Notes: a model not told the origin generated them from the sequence alone. Shown: positions 31,738 to 42,707, counted from the first letter of the stretch. The stretch: DNA of 64,000 nt from Teratosphaeria epicoccoides (GCA_021401465.1 JADDMT010000021.1:62001-126000), one strand, 5' to 3'. Translations and numbers: made by a program.

Positions 31738-32722
31738 TGATGCAGTGTCGTTGGGATGAGCAATTCGAAAGGCGCCAGCGCCGGGTGATTATGAGAGTGC
31801 TGAGATTATGAAACCGAAATGCTGCGCCGTTGAATGCAGAACAAAAGAAATGGACACAAACTGAATCGAGAAGTGCTGTGTTTGTCGCACTGAGATCTCG
31901 TTCTTGATATGAAGCGAGAGATTATCTTGAACACGGTCCAGCCGTGGATATTCTGGGCCTGGCGCAACAAGCGTCAGTCCAAGCAAGCGTGCAACGTCAA
32001 GCCATCAGCTTATTGGATTTCCATGAGCAGCGGCAGACGCCTGCGTGATTTAACATAAGCTGCAGGAGCGAGACATGGCTGTCTGTGAGGGCGGGAAACA
32101 TGTTTACCGCGCTTCATTGTGTTTGTGGGAGCGTCTCGCGAAGCGTTTGCAGCCAATCGATGTACGACTGCTAAGCGCTGGAAGGGCGCCGGCTCGAAGA
32201 TCCCACGGGAATCGCAGCATTCTTAGATGTCGGCTTGAAGTCTCCAAGAGATGGCATAGTGTCGGCGGTGTCGTTTTGCTCTTGGGAGATGTGAGTTGCA
32301 TCCTGCCAACAGATGGAAGAACAATGGAGAGTGATGGAAAGAAAGCTCGAGACTAGAGTGAGTCGGTGCCCGTACAGCCCGACCAATCAGATACGATCAC
32401 GCTAGCGGGGATCTGTGGCACGGCGGAACTGGTAAATCTGTTGTAACTTCAAGTTGTAGATCCTCCATGACTTGGATCAAAACCTGCAAGAAGATGGCCG
32501 TGAGCAGTCCAAAAGCGACAGTCGCGCGCAGAGAAGAGTTTCACCTGATCTGAAGAGCCTTGTGCACCGTAGAGTCGTGTTCTTGGCGAAGACAACATTA
32601 CACGTTTACTCGGGACCTTGGTCGCTTGGTATACTGTATGTAACATATTATTGAAGTCGACGGTCAAGCAGACGGAACTTTACACAATACATGTAAATCA
32701 CAGAGTTTCCGACCCGGATTCT
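31738..32722. other. Divergent intergenic region
   Basis: 985 bp between the glycoprotein start and the F-box protein start. No gene is supported; frames of 60-93 codons overlap in antiphase. Confidence 0.4.
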
Positions 32723-34308
32723 ATGGATACACCAGATCTCAACAGCTGGCCTGCGAAGCTGGTAATGCGAGTCGGCAGGAAATTGCGCTCGAATAAGTCG
32801 TTCACGCAAGAAGCCATCAACAAGAACAATGCCCGACAAGAAGCACGGAGGGAAAAACTTCGAGAAGAACATGCTCGCAAGAATGGCTACCGATTGCGCG
32901 GCTCTACAGACGCGCGTAACCCCGGAGACGACGTGAACGAGCTGGGCGAACGTGATTACTCGGTATTTAGTGAGGCCACCACGCTGGTGCCAGATCACAC
33001 GGTGAGCTTACTGGGATTGTTGCTTCCTTACTCAGCTAATGTTTCACTCAGGATATGCTACATGGGCTCGCTCACCATGACTCATTCGACTCACTGCTCG
33101 ACGCCATTCAAGAACAAGACCGGATGAATGACCCCTACCCCAACCCCGAAAAACTACGGCTCCTATCTGAAAATCATGAGCGCATGATTGACAGCCTGCC
33201 CGACGAAATCTGGAAACGCATTGCAGACTTTCTGACTCCAGCAGATGCAGCGCATCTCGCTCTCGCAAACAAGACCCTCCTCCGCAAACTCGGCTACCAC
33301 CCCATCCTCGCCCTCTCCCTCCCAGAAAATAGACACCACCGCATAACCTTCCTCCGCCACCTGGACCGCCAACTCCCGCGCCACCTCCTCTGCCCGCCTT
33401 GCGGCCGCTACCACCTCCGTCTCCGCCCGGGCAAAGAGACCTACAAAGCCGACTACGTCAACAACCCAATCTTCTTTTGCCCTCTAATCAAAGCTACCGT
33501 CCTCCCGCGCATGCGTCTGACTCACGGCCGTGATCTGCCCTACGCCTTCATCCAACTCGCCACCCGCAACACCCACTCCAGAGCGCACGGCATGAAAGCC
33601 GACGACCTCGCACGGCGCTGGACAGACAGGAGCTCCGGCTGGTCGCACCGCACGCGCTTCATGGTGCACGACGGGCGCCTGCTTATGCGGTGCGTGAGTC
33701 AGCGGATCGTCCCGCCAGCGGCGACGCTAACGAAGACGACGGAGCGGCATATTCTGTATGACAGGGAGGAGTATACGCCGTTTTTCTCAGTGTGCGCGCA
33801 CTGGCAGGACGGGGATCTGATGGGCATGTGTAAGTGCGCCATGTCACACGTTCCTTCGCCGCCACAAAGCTACATGCAACAATTGAAAAAAGCACCGAAA
33901 ATCAACCGCGAGCTCGCGCGGCCAGACTTCATCGTCAGAGGCTGTGATTGGTGCCGACCCGCGCGACGGTGTCCAGAATGCCCAACCGAATACCTGTGCG
34001 AAGTCCAAATGGTCGAAGACACTACGGACACGGCGATCCCATTCAAGCACGCGCTGGTGGTCACGCGATGGAGCGATTTGGGGAATGGGAGCTCGCCATA
34101 CACGAGTAAGGAGTGGGTGGCTGTGACTGGGAAGGCGATGCCGGAAGGACATGAAGGCGAGGTGTATGAGAGTTTTAGTAACGTGGGTAGGAGGGCTGTG
34201 AGTGGGATTTTCGAGAGTAAGATCAGTGGGAGTATTCCGGGGCAGAGGATGATCAGTCTCAACCCGAGTAACAGGAAGTTGGGGGAGGAGGGCAATGGTT
34301 GGTATTGA
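32723..34308 (+). CDS. F-box protein
   Basis: Exons 32723-33001 and 33052-34308, 50-nt intron (GTGAGC, CTCAG), 511 aa. Start MDTPDLNSWPAKL; the frame is open upstream but this is the first ATG with coding character. Residues 30-75 form a basic helix (RKLRSNKSF, RREKLREEHARK). The F-box is at about 140-180: MIDSLPDEIWKRIADFLTPA then DAAHLALANKTLLRKL. The rest matches a fungal F-box group with a Cys pair LCPPCGRYH, GCDWCRPARRCPEC and a C-terminal WSDLGNG patch. Such proteins are substrate receptors of SCF ubiquitin ligases; the substrate-binding part here has no WD40 or LRR repeats, so the target is unknown. Confidence 0.85.
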
Positions 34309-34886
34309 AGGAAGCAGGGTTTGAAGGTGTGGGATGTGGGATGGAAGGATTGGGCGGCATACGTTCGTGAATTCAACGGAAGGGCGAGATGTGGTGAACT
34401 TCTACTTTGTGGGGTCCGTGACATCCATAGGGCGTTTGGAGACAGCTAGACACAATGTCAGCAGCAAGCCTGGTGATTGACCTCTACCCTTGCACGTCAA
34501 ACCACCACACACACCTCGGACCTCCACATAACTAGACAATCTCAGAGTGAACAGACGAGCAAGATCGGACGAAAGTTCTGCGCCCAATAGCAAGACGCCT
34601 TTACTAGCGGACTGGCTAGCGCCGGTGCCCTTCACTAGCGGCCGCTCATGATCGACCAGTCGCCGTCCTGATAGAAGCGGCGACGCCGTGATGAGAGCAG
34701 AGGGAGCAGCAAGACCAGATGGAACACTCACTATGCACCAATCATATCTCGTCATTTGCTAGTGATGACGCCGGCGACGTCCGCTAGCGGTCGATCATGC
34801 TCGACAACTAGGAAAGCAGCCGCTGCCTCAAACGTCACACAAACCCGACGCCCTTCGCCATCCCCTCACTCTTCCCCTCCCCCTCC
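34309..34886. other. Convergent intergenic region with an imperfect direct repeat
   Basis: About 580 bp between the stops of the F-box and AMP deaminase genes. CTAGCGG occurs three times (34604, 34635, 34784). The copies at 34635 and 34784 extend to about 25 bp with roughly four mismatches (CTAGCGG, then TCATG, then TCGAC). A 118-codon frame on the minus strand is not convincing. Confidence 0.45.
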
Positions 34887-37800
34887 TCAATCCTCTCCCT
34901 CGTCCCCCAACCACCGGTTCCCCACACTGCCCAAACTCCCCGCGCTACTCAACATCGCGCCTTCATCCTCCCCGCTACCCCTCCCGACCCCGAGACCCCC
35001 TTGCTGCGAGACAGAAGACCTCCTGCGTCTTCCGCTGACAACACCGGGGAAAATCTTCGGCTCGGCGCCTGAAATAGCACTCCAACTCGATCTCGGCGCC
35101 AAGGTATGCCCAAACGTCGCGCTCTGCGGCTGCGGAGGAGAGTGCTGAGGTGTTATCCCCACAGTCCCTACAGCATGCGAGAGAGCGGTAGCGGGTTCGG
35201 GGGGTTGAGGCGGGAAGTGCGGCGCACCTGCCATGGTGGTTGGGTATGAGTAGATTAGGGAGCCGTGAGCGCTGGAGGAGTCGGTACGGGTGGGCGGGGG
35301 AGCAGGGTTGGGATTACTTTCGGGTCGGGATTGATGGAGGGTTTGGTTTTGTTGCTGCTTATGTTGGGCGTGTGTAGCCACGGTACCGGTGTTGATACAA
35401 TTGCCCGACCCGGCCTGGTGGCTGGCGCGATCGACACCTATCGTGCTCTGGTGCACAGAGCCCTCTGGGTGCGCCTGCACACTCATGCTGTCCTGGCCAC
35501 CTGACATGGCGACACCATTGCTCTGTCTCATTGGAAGGGTGGCATTCGAAAGCGCGGACGGGTGCTGCGGTCTCGTATACCGATCAATCATTGCCATCTC
35601 CTGTAACCACGTCTCATGCCTGAACGCCTCGCGGATGTTCGGCACATTGACCTTCGCCATGTCATTCCCAGACACGCCAGGTAACGCGAAGCGCTCGCCC
35701 AGCCATCTCTGCTTTACGGCATACTCGAATCCGGATTGCAGCACGGAATGCTTTGCCAGCTCACACATGTCTACAGCACTTAGCTTGTAGATCTGTGCAG
35801 CGACCGCGTACTCCTCGATCAACGGTTCCTTGGTGAAAGCGAATTGCAAGGGGTCGTCGGTAGATAAGCTGACGTTGAGACCACGACGGAAGTATTGGAG
35901 GAAAGGATTCCGTTCGTAGGCTAGGAAGAGGGCATTGTTGGACAGCGGACTCATCGCGACGCCAATCTGCTCCAGGTAGAAGATATACTGCAGCAGCGGC
36001 ACTTTCCGAAGCAGCAGTCCATGACTGATGCTGTGACAGCATAATACAGCCGCAGCAAGATGTTCCGTATCGCCCGCCTCACCACAGTGCGGCCTCAGGA
36101 CAAAAGTGTTGAACCCGCGTTGCTTGCGCCATGCATTCAGAGACGCGACATTGGCGAAAAGATAATAAATCCAATAACTGTACGGAGGGTTCTGTCCAGT
36201 ATTCCAAACCTTCGGTAATGGAAATTTGCGATAAATGCGGCGCTCGGTCTTGGACTCATCATCGACAGAGTCAAAGCCAATGACTCTCTGCAAAAAGATA
36301 TGCAACTGAGGATGGCTCTGCGGATCTCGCGTCGTTTCGAAGAGCGGCTGGAAGAGATTGACAATGACTTCCTCGAATCTGTCCATAAGCTTCGAACTCT
36401 TGTAGACATCGTACAGTCTCGGCACCTGAATCAACCAGCGGACATTGGGTGAGAACAATTTGTTGTCAACAACCCAAGCCGCGAGCTTATCCCATTCGTC
36501 AATCTCACGGCCATAGATAGAGATCCGCCATTCCACCATCTGGTACTTCGAGCTCTCCAGATCTGAGATGACTTCCTTGGTGATCTCAGCTAGATAGCGT
36601 CCGTGGATGAAATTATCTGTTTTCAGAAAGATGGTTCGGAGTCGAGATTCGCCGACTGGATTGTACTTGAGATTAAACTTGTCAAAACGGTGGAAGGAGT
36701 CGGTGTGGGCGTGCATGTCGAGAGTATCGATGGAAAGGTCGTAGGCAGTGAGATTGATAGATTCAAAGACCTCTTTCAAAGTCAAGTGCTTGCCATCTCT
36801 GAAAAGCACAACTTCGTCTGAACTCTTCTTCATCTTCGACTTGATGAAGCGTAGCAGGTGTTTCTGGTTCATGCAGGCCGAGTGGTGGACATGCGTGTCG
36901 ACTTTTCTCACATTGTAAAAGTCTCGATGCGGCACCGCCTTCGTATCGGCGACCTCTTGATACTCATTCAGCAGCACGTACAGATTGAACTTCCCTTCGA
37001 GATATTGCAACCGCCGGAACGCAAAGCTCTTGCTTGGGCCATCACTGCTGATTTCAAGCAGCTTTTCGAGATCCATATAGAATTCTCTGATGGTCGGTAT
37101 CTGCAAGAATGGTTCATTCAACGCCTCCCGATGCTTCGTCTCATAAACTTGATATACACCTGAGTCGTCGAGCTTAAACGTCATCTCGCTCGCTTCCGGA
37201 ACTGGCAAGCATTCTTCGAGGACAAAGTCCTCTCCAATATCCTGCCCGTACTTGCGAGGTTTCTTAGAATGTGCTTTGGGTGTTTCAGTGCCACTCAAAT
37301 TATCTGCCGTTGCCGATGTCGAGGACTGCTCCTGTGGCTGCTGCTCAGGCATAGGTGGATAGATCTTCCAGCCCGGGTCATCTCGAGGGTTATCTGCTGC
37401 ACCTTGCAAACTGAGCCGGATGTATTTGTGCCGCAGGTCCAGGATCTTCTGAATGTTGCTATAGATTGCGTTCAATTCAGTGGTGACACTCGAGTCTCCA
37501 TCTGCTGCGTCTAAGCCGATTCCTGCGCCGGCACCATGTATGCCTTCTTTCTCCAATAATGGTTTCGATTCATGAGGCAAACCATGATGCAGTGTATGCG
37601 CTCTTGCTGCTCGGTCAGCCTCCAAATACCGATCCTCGTGTGTCGTCGGATTCGTGTCCTCTAACCTATGCGGGGGCAAGCGATTCGTACCCTCGAACCT
37701 GCCAATACCCAGCGTCTGGACCTGCGCACTCTGAGGCGCCTTGGACCCATCTACCAGTCCTACTGGAAGAGCACTCTGATAGCTATCACTCGAGGGCAGC

Positions 37801-38402
37801 GCGCCAAATGTGCCTACCCGTGGACTTAGCCCGCCCTTGAGACTGCCAAAGCGGTCGCCGCCCACATGACTCGAAAAGGTCCTAGCTCTGATCTGCGGGC
37901 TACGTCCAGCGATCGGCGAAGGTGCTGCACTTGGATACGCATTTGTTCCACGGCCGTCGTCCTCAAAGGTAGTCTGGCGGGTAAGCTGCTGCTGGTTCTG
38001 GTAGAATTGCTTGGCCTCTACATGTGACATCTGCTTCTCCAGCTGGTAGTTATAGTGGGTCGTCCGTCTCTGCTTGTCTCTTGGCAAGAGTCCCTTCACC
38101 TCTGAACCACCTTTCTCGTCTGTCTTGTCTACTTGTAAGTTTGGTGGTGATACCTCAGGATCCGCACTTTCCCTGATTCCTAGATCCTGCGTTGCTCGCC
38201 GTGCCAGACTCGTACTCTCATGCAGTTCCTGAGACGGATCAATGCCTTCTTCCTCCTCATCCATGTCAGTGTGTTCATCGTGCTCGTCCTGCTCAGACGA
38301 GACAGCAAACTCGCCCGCCTCACTATCGTCGTCTTCGGAGTCGCCGTAGGTTCCCCTGTGGTGCGCTGCAAAGGACGGCGGCATTGCGCTGCGTTGCATC
38401 AT
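34887..38402 (-). CDS. AMD1: AMP deaminase
   Basis: Single exon, 1171 aa from ATG 38402 (a second ATG follows directly). Yeast Amd1 is about 810 aa; the extra length is an acidic, disordered N-terminal region (first ~330 residues) and a Ser/Pro/Gln-rich C-terminal tail of about 200. The catalytic domain is complete: KVDTHVHHSACMNQKHLLRF with the metal-binding HVH near residue 502, LRPHCGEAGDTEHLAAAVLC near 770, MSPLSNNALF near 820 and NVSLSTDDPLQFAFTKEPL near 850. AMP deaminase converts AMP to IMP plus ammonia in the cytosol and adjusts the adenylate pool. The active-site Asp pair in STDDP is intact. Both terminal extensions are low-complexity and probably regulatory. Confidence 0.97.
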   Translation of the reverse strand: MMQRSAMPPSFAAHHRGTYGDSEDDDSEAGEFAVSSEQDEHDEHTDMDEEEEGIDPSQELHESTSLARRATQDLGIRESADPEVSPPNLQVDKTDEKGGSEVKGLLPRDKQRRTTHYNYQLEKQMSHVEAKQFYQNQQQLTRQTTFEDDGRGTNAYPSAAPSPIAGRSPQIRARTFSSHVGGDRFGSLKGGLSPRVGTFGALPSSDSYQSALPVGLVDGSKAPQSAQVQTLGIGRFEGTNRLPPHRLEDTNPTTHEDRYLEADRAARAHTLHHGLPHESKPLLEKEGIHGAGAGIGLDAADGDSSVTTELNAIYSNIQKILDLRHKYIRLSLQGAADNPRDDPGWKIYPPMPEQQPQEQSSTSATADNLSGTETPKAHSKKPRKYGQDIGEDFVLEECLPVPEASEMTFKLDDSGVYQVYETKHREALNEPFLQIPTIREFYMDLEKLLEISSDGPSKSFAFRRLQYLEGKFNLYVLLNEYQEVADTKAVPHRDFYNVRKVDTHVHHSACMNQKHLLRFIKSKMKKSSDEVVLFRDGKHLTLKEVFESINLTAYDLSIDTLDMHAHTDSFHRFDKFNLKYNPVGESRLRTIFLKTDNFIHGRYLAEITKEVISDLESSKYQMVEWRISIYGREIDEWDKLAAWVVDNKLFSPNVRWLIQVPRLYDVYKSSKLMDRFEEVIVNLFQPLFETTRDPQSHPQLHIFLQRVIGFDSVDDESKTERRIYRKFPLPKVWNTGQNPPYSYWIYYLFANVASLNAWRKQRGFNTFVLRPHCGEAGDTEHLAAAVLCCHSISHGLLLRKVPLLQYIFYLEQIGVAMSPLSNNALFLAYERNPFLQYFRRGLNVSLSTDDPLQFAFTKEPLIEEYAVAAQIYKLSAVDMCELAKHSVLQSGFEYAVKQRWLGERFALPGVSGNDMAKVNVPNIREAFRHETWLQEMAMIDRYTRPQHPSALSNATLPMRQSNGVAMSGGQDSMSVQAHPEGSVHQSTIGVDRASHQAGSGNCINTGTVATHAQHKQQQNQTLHQSRPESNPNPAPPPTRTDSSSAHGSLIYSYPTTMAGAPHFPPQPPEPATALSHAVGTVGITPQHSPPQPQSATFGHTLAPRSSWSAISGAEPKIFPGVVSGRRRRSSVSQQGGLGVGRGSGEDEGAMLSSAGSLGSVGNRWLGDEGED

Positions 38403-39042
38403 ATTGCTTTACGGTGCGCCCACCAAGCAGTCTTCGTCTATTTTCCGCAGGTTGTGTTGCCAATGTCTGCTTTTAGGATTTGGTGTCTCGAGAATCTATC
38501 TTTAGGGAGAAGGCGAATAGAATCAAATAGTGTATATGTACCTACATGTAGGCACAGTCTGTGGGTGCTGAGCGCAACACTGGATGGACAGCAGCTCTCC
38601 AACGATCGCGCCTGACGCGCTCAGAAAAAGAGCTTGCTCCACATAATCCACCCCTTCGCCGCATGACACATGTCTTGCGACAAGAGCACAAAGGCCATTG
38701 GATCCGACCACTGCTCCCTCCCACACGTGAGGTCGTTTGCTTCGAAGCCTTGTGTATTTGTTCCGAACATGGGTGGATGCCGAGAGATCTTCAGACAAGC
38801 CATCTCCAGCTTCCTCGGCTATACGCAACGGGTGTGTGCTTGCAGCGGAGAACTCGCAAGCACTGTACCACACCTCTACTTGATCTGTCGTGGTACATAC
38901 GAAACCACCTTGTTCTTCTGCTCTATGGCTCAGAACTCATTTTACACACATGGTGGCCTTAGTGTCCACATCTCGTCTCCCTTTCCTACTCCTGCCCTGC
39001 TCTCACTTTGTCCCAATTTCATCCGACGACATTCGAGCATAT
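38403..39042. other. Spacer upstream of AMP deaminase and downstream of ATP4
   Basis: About 640 bp. Overlapping short frames on both strands, none convincing. The AMP deaminase promoter should lie in the first few hundred bases. Confidence 0.4.
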
Positions 39043-39900
39043 CTACGCCTTTTGGCTGACAATCCGCTCAACATCCGCCACACTCTGCTTCAAGATCTGG
39101 TCAAGCACCTTCGGGTTTTCCAGCTCCTTGTCGATCTTGGCAATGATGTTGTCTGCCAGCTCCTTCTGCTGGCGTGCCTTGACCTGGCCCTCGTAGCGGA
39201 CCCAGCTGTCAAGCACCGACTTGGCCTCGGCAGCGAGAGCAGTCTTCTGCTCGAGCTCGTAAGCTTGTGCCTCGAGCTGGGCAGTCTCCTGTATCGTGTC
39301 CCAAATTAGTACTCTGTCCCTAGTGTGATTTCTCTGTAGATGACTTGCCTTTGAGACCGCAAAGAGGTCCTTGGTAATGTCGATGACGCCGCCCAAATCC
39401 TTCACGTTCGCGATTCTGCTCTTGACAGCGTTCGTGTGGTCCTCTCGCGCCGAGTTCAAGATGTTTTTCCACTTGTTCGCCGTGTTTTCCACATACTCCT
39501 TGTACGCCGGACCCGCGTAGTTGTATACCGCCCACCAGATCGTAAGAAGCGACAGCATGACAATTGATTCCTCGTTGACGACATAGAGCTCATTGGAGAT
39601 GGCAGCGACTGAAACACCGGCACCGGCAGAAAGAGTCGCAATCTTAGTCGCCAGGCTGCTGCCAGGGAGGGCGTTGATGATGGACTCGGCGGTGGACTTG
39701 GGGTCTTTTTGAGGGACATTGTCGGCGCGACGAGAGGTGGACGTGGTGAATGAGGTGACAGTAGCTGGGACAAGAGTGCGCATTGGGAGGGTCGGTGTTG
39801 GGCGGAGACGAGCGGCGCCTGCATGGTGTCAATAGTGTCATTGTCAGGAGCGCCTCTTCACCAGCTCACCCATGGTGCTCCTTGCCAATCTTGACGCCAT
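39043..39900 (-). CDS. ATP4: Mitochondrial ATP synthase subunit b (Atp4)
   Basis: Three exons: 39870-39900, 39349-39818 and 39043-39288, 248 aa (yeast Atp4 is 244). Exon 1 encodes MASRLARSTM and the join gives an Arg-rich mitochondrial presequence continuing GAARLRPTPTLP. The first intron is 51 nt (GTGAGC, GCAG). The second is 60 nt with a GC donor (GCAAGT), a near-perfect branch site TACTAAT and a CAG acceptor. It is a multiple of three with no stop, so the unspliced frame is also open. The mature protein has the paired membrane helices (NEESIVMLSLLTIWWAVYNY) and then a long charged helical stalk ending VADVERIVSQKA. Subunit b joins F0 to F1 in the inner membrane. Start lies 125 bp from divergent NOC4. 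Confidence 0.94.
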
Positions 39901-40025
39901 TGTGAATGGTACTAAGCAGTGTAGAGAGGTAAGGTAAGTGATGTCGCCTGCGCATGTATTGCTTCGAGCTCAGGTTCTCATACGGGTAGTGCCGCTTTAG
40001 TCCACGGAAGGAGCCGAGAATTTTC
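39901..40025. promoter_or_regulatory. Bidirectional promoter, ATP4/NOC4
   Basis: Only 125 bp separate the divergent ATG codons of ATP4 and NOC4, so both 5' leaders and core promoters must fit here or overlap the coding regions. I see no clear TATA box. Confidence 0.6.
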
Positions 40026-41762
40026 ATGGCAGCTTCAGATCAAGGGATGTCTGGACTCAATCTTTACTGTACGCGATGTGAAAAAATGCCCGGTGTAGTG
40101 CTCAACGGAGCCAAGAGAAAAAGACAGGACGATAATGGAACCGTCAAATCAAGAAAAACACCCAAAGCAGGCACGACTTGCGAGCGTAGCCAAGCGAAGG
40201 TGTTATTGCTAGAGGAGCAGATTTTGGAAGGACGCAAGTACTACAACAACATCGTCGAGCTGCAGTCTCTAGTTGGCAACTTGGAGAAGAAGCCAAAGAC
40301 CGCAACACTGGCTGCAGTCGCGCTATGCAGAGTCTTCTGTCGCATGATCGTCGGCGAGCAGTTGGTTAATCGAAGTGGGGCAAGCGAGGCAGACGCCCAG
40401 ATCGTACAGTGGCTGAAGCAGCGCGTGAAGGAGTATGTGCAAGCCTTGTCGGGCACATGGATTGGCAGTCCGGATGCGGCGCAAGAGAGTACGGCGTTGA
40501 CTCTGCTCATGCGGTTAGTGAAGGAGGAGACGTCGCAGAGGTCACGTCGATCTGAGCAAGCCTGGCGGACAATGACTGGAACCTTCTGCTCGTTGATTGC
40601 GGCATTGTTGGGGAAGACAGATGCGGAAGGAGCACGGCAAGAATTCGTGGAGAAGTATGTGGAGGAGCATGACGACGTGCGCTTCTACACCTTCCTGGCC
40701 ATCAAGCAGTACCTCGACAAGAACCAGAGTATCACCATGGAGAAGCACGCAGCAAACGCCATCGATATCCTAGCTCAGATCGAAGGCGTGCCGTCAAGCG
40801 AAGCCCAGCTACAAGACTGGTACGGCGCTGCTCCTTTGCCTGAGAACAAACAGCTTGTGTCCTTGAGCGCGCACCGCAAAGCCGCCCAAGAAGCCTGGCT
40901 CACCGTCTTCCGCTCCCCTTTCTCCCAAGCCCACCTCAAACGCCTTCTCCGCATCGCCACTACCCATATTCTCCCCTGGTTCACCCACCGCATCGAACTT
41001 CTTGTCGACTTCCTCACCGACGCCTTCGACTCCGGCGGCACCCTCTCCCTTCTAGCGCTAACCTCCATCTACCACCTGGTAACGCAACGAAACATTGATT
41101 ATCCGGATTTCTACACTAAACTTTACTCTCTCCTCGACGAAGACGTCCTGCACAGCAAACACCGCAGTCGCTTCTTCCGTCTACTGGAAAAATGCATGGG
41201 GTCTTCCCATCTGCCTGCGACGATCGTGGCGAGTTTTATCAAAAGGCTAGCAAGGCTTTCTCTGCAAGCGCCACCCGGTACGATCGTCTGGGTCGTGCCG
41301 TGGACGTACAACATGCTGAAGCAACACCCCGCGTGCACATTCCTGCTGCACCGGACATACCATCCCGCGCACAGCATCTACGCCCTCAACCCATCATACG
41401 TAGAGACCGGGATCGTGAAAGATACTTTCGACGCAACCGAACCGGATCCAACGCTCACGGGAGCTATCGACTCTTCTCTATGGGAATTAGAGATGCTGGG
41501 CAGCCATTACCACCCGAATGTCGCTACGCTGGCGAAGATTATGAGCGAGCAGTTTACGAAGCGGGAGTACAACCTCGAGGATTTCTTGGATCATTCGTAT
41601 GGGACGCTGGTGGAGGGTCAGTTGGGAAGGGAGCTGAAGAAAGCTCCGGTGGTGGAGTGGGAGATTCCCAGACGTATCGTTACGAGTGGTGGTGAGGATG
41701 GCGGTAGTCTAAATGAGATTGGCAAATTGTTACAGAAAGCTGTTGAGGCAACGTCTAGATAA
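40026..41762 (+). CDS. NOC4: Ribosome biogenesis protein Noc4 (CBF/Mak21 domain)
   Basis: Single exon, 578 aa (yeast Noc4 is 552). Alternative in-frame ATGs lie at 40047 and 40086; the last (MPGVVLNGAKRKRQ) puts the basic stretch closest to the N-terminus as in homologues. HEAT-like helices fill the middle, and the CBF domain runs over about 300-540, with TSIYHLVTQRNIDYPDFYTK, FIKRLARLSLQAPPG, SSLWELEMLGSHYHPNVATL and YNLEDFLDHSYGTLVEGQLG. Noc4 pairs with Nop14 in pre-40S assembly in the nucleolus. Its neighbours include another ribosome-assembly gene (NSA2) and a mitoribosomal gene. Stops convergent with MRPL49, 108 bp apart. Confidence 0.94.
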   Translation: MAASDQGMSGLNLYCTRCEKMPGVVLNGAKRKRQDDNGTVKSRKTPKAGTTCERSQAKVLLLEEQILEGRKYYNNIVELQSLVGNLEKKPKTATLAAVALCRVFCRMIVGEQLVNRSGASEADAQIVQWLKQRVKEYVQALSGTWIGSPDAAQESTALTLLMRLVKEETSQRSRRSEQAWRTMTGTFCSLIAALLGKTDAEGARQEFVEKYVEEHDDVRFYTFLAIKQYLDKNQSITMEKHAANAIDILAQIEGVPSSEAQLQDWYGAAPLPENKQLVSLSAHRKAAQEAWLTVFRSPFSQAHLKRLLRIATTHILPWFTHRIELLVDFLTDAFDSGGTLSLLALTSIYHLVTQRNIDYPDFYTKLYSLLDEDVLHSKHRSRFFRLLEKCMGSSHLPATIVASFIKRLARLSLQAPPGTIVWVVPWTYNMLKQHPACTFLLHRTYHPAHSIYALNPSYVETGIVKDTFDATEPDPTLTGAIDSSLWELEMLGSHYHPNVATLAKIMSEQFTKREYNLEDFLDHSYGTLVEGQLGRELKKAPVVEWEIPRRIVTSGGEDGGSLNEIGKLLQKAVEATSR

Positions 41763-41870
41763 CTGCAGCGACTCGGGTCATATACACTCCAGATGCTCGC
41801 TGTTGTCCAACTGATAATCACAGCATGGCTCGTCATTCTCATACAAACACCCAACCACGACCTCCTTCCC

Positions 41871-42707
41871 CTACTTTCCCTCCCCACCACCCTCCACCTC
41901 TTCCAGCCCCCTCACCCTCACCTCCTTAATCCTCAACACAGTATACCGATGCTTACTCCTCACTGTCTTCACCTTCCTCTGCCTCCGCTTCGTCTTCTCC
42001 TTAAGCCTCATCGGCTCCGCCTCCACCCCCACAACCACAGCCCTGCACACAAACAACCTCTCATCCAAGTACGCCACCTTCCCCTTCGCAAGATGCGGAA
42101 CAAAATGCGGCGCTACATTCTTCCCCCCGCCAATCGCAGCCGCCGTCTCGGGCATCATGCGCGACTCCGATTTGAGCGTCCCAGTCGTCGGATCTATGAC
42201 AGAAACAGTTGTGTTGGTGCTGCTCCTGAGTTTGGGGGGTGGAGCAGCCGCTTTGAGTGTGTAGTCTCGACTCCCTATTATGCTTGCGCGGTTCAGTCGG
42301 AGGATGTCGCCGACTTCTGCGTCTTTCATGAGGAAGGGGAGGCGCACGGTGTCGCCTTGGGTGACGAGGTAAGGGCGGGAGTGGATGTGGATTGTGATGT
42401 AGTGCGGTCCTTGCGCTTGGAGGACGGGGAGGAGTTCGCGGACTGACGCGGAGATGGTTGGGGTTGCGGTTTGGTGGGCTGGTAAGAGAGGCGGAGGTTG
42501 TTGGGAGGAAGCCTGCTGTGAGTGGGGATTTGGGGGTCTTGTTGTTCGCTCGGCGGGTATGTGGTTGGAGGAGTCGAGGAGTGGTGTAGGCACGTTGCTG
42601 GCTTCTGTGGTGTGGGAGACGGTGCTGAGGCTGGCTGCCCATGGTAGGAGGAAGGTCGGGGGCAAGGAGCGCTCGAGCAGCGCTCTTTTGATCGTTCGTG
42701 ACAGCAT
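41871..42707 (-). CDS. MRPL49: Mitochondrial large-subunit ribosomal protein bL21m (Mrpl49)
   Basis: Single exon, 278 aa from ATG 42707 (MLSRTIKRALLERSLPP). The frame is open 108 codons further up, but that extension overlaps NSA2 on the other strand and the chosen start gives a basic mitochondrial presequence. The L21 domain is at about 110-255: HYITIHIHSRPYLVTQGDTV, RLPFLMKDAEVGDILRLNRA, a Ser/Thr insert, then AYLDERLFVCRAVVVGVEAE and RSKHRYTVLRIKEVRV. The long insert within the domain and the N-terminal Pro/Gln-rich linker make it larger than bacterial L21 (about 100 aa), as usual in fungi. Component of the 54S mitoribosome. Confidence 0.9.
   Translation of the reverse strand: MLSRTIKRALLERSLPPTFLLPWAASLSTVSHTTEASNVPTPLLDSSNHIPAERTTRPPNPHSQQASSQQPPPLLPAHQTATPTISASVRELLPVLQAQGPHYITIHIHSRPYLVTQGDTVRLPFLMKDAEVGDILRLNRASIIGSRDYTLKAAAPPPKLRSSTNTTVSVIDPTTGTLKSESRMMPETAAAIGGGKNVAPHFVPHLAKGKVAYLDERLFVCRAVVVGVEAEPMRLKEKTKRRQRKVKTVRSKHRYTVLRIKEVRVRGLEEVEGGGEGK

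Noticed and set aside
42061..42642. 193-codon minus frame overlapping MRPL49
   Set aside because: A phase-shifted shadow of the L21 gene, His/Pro/Arg-rich without a domain.
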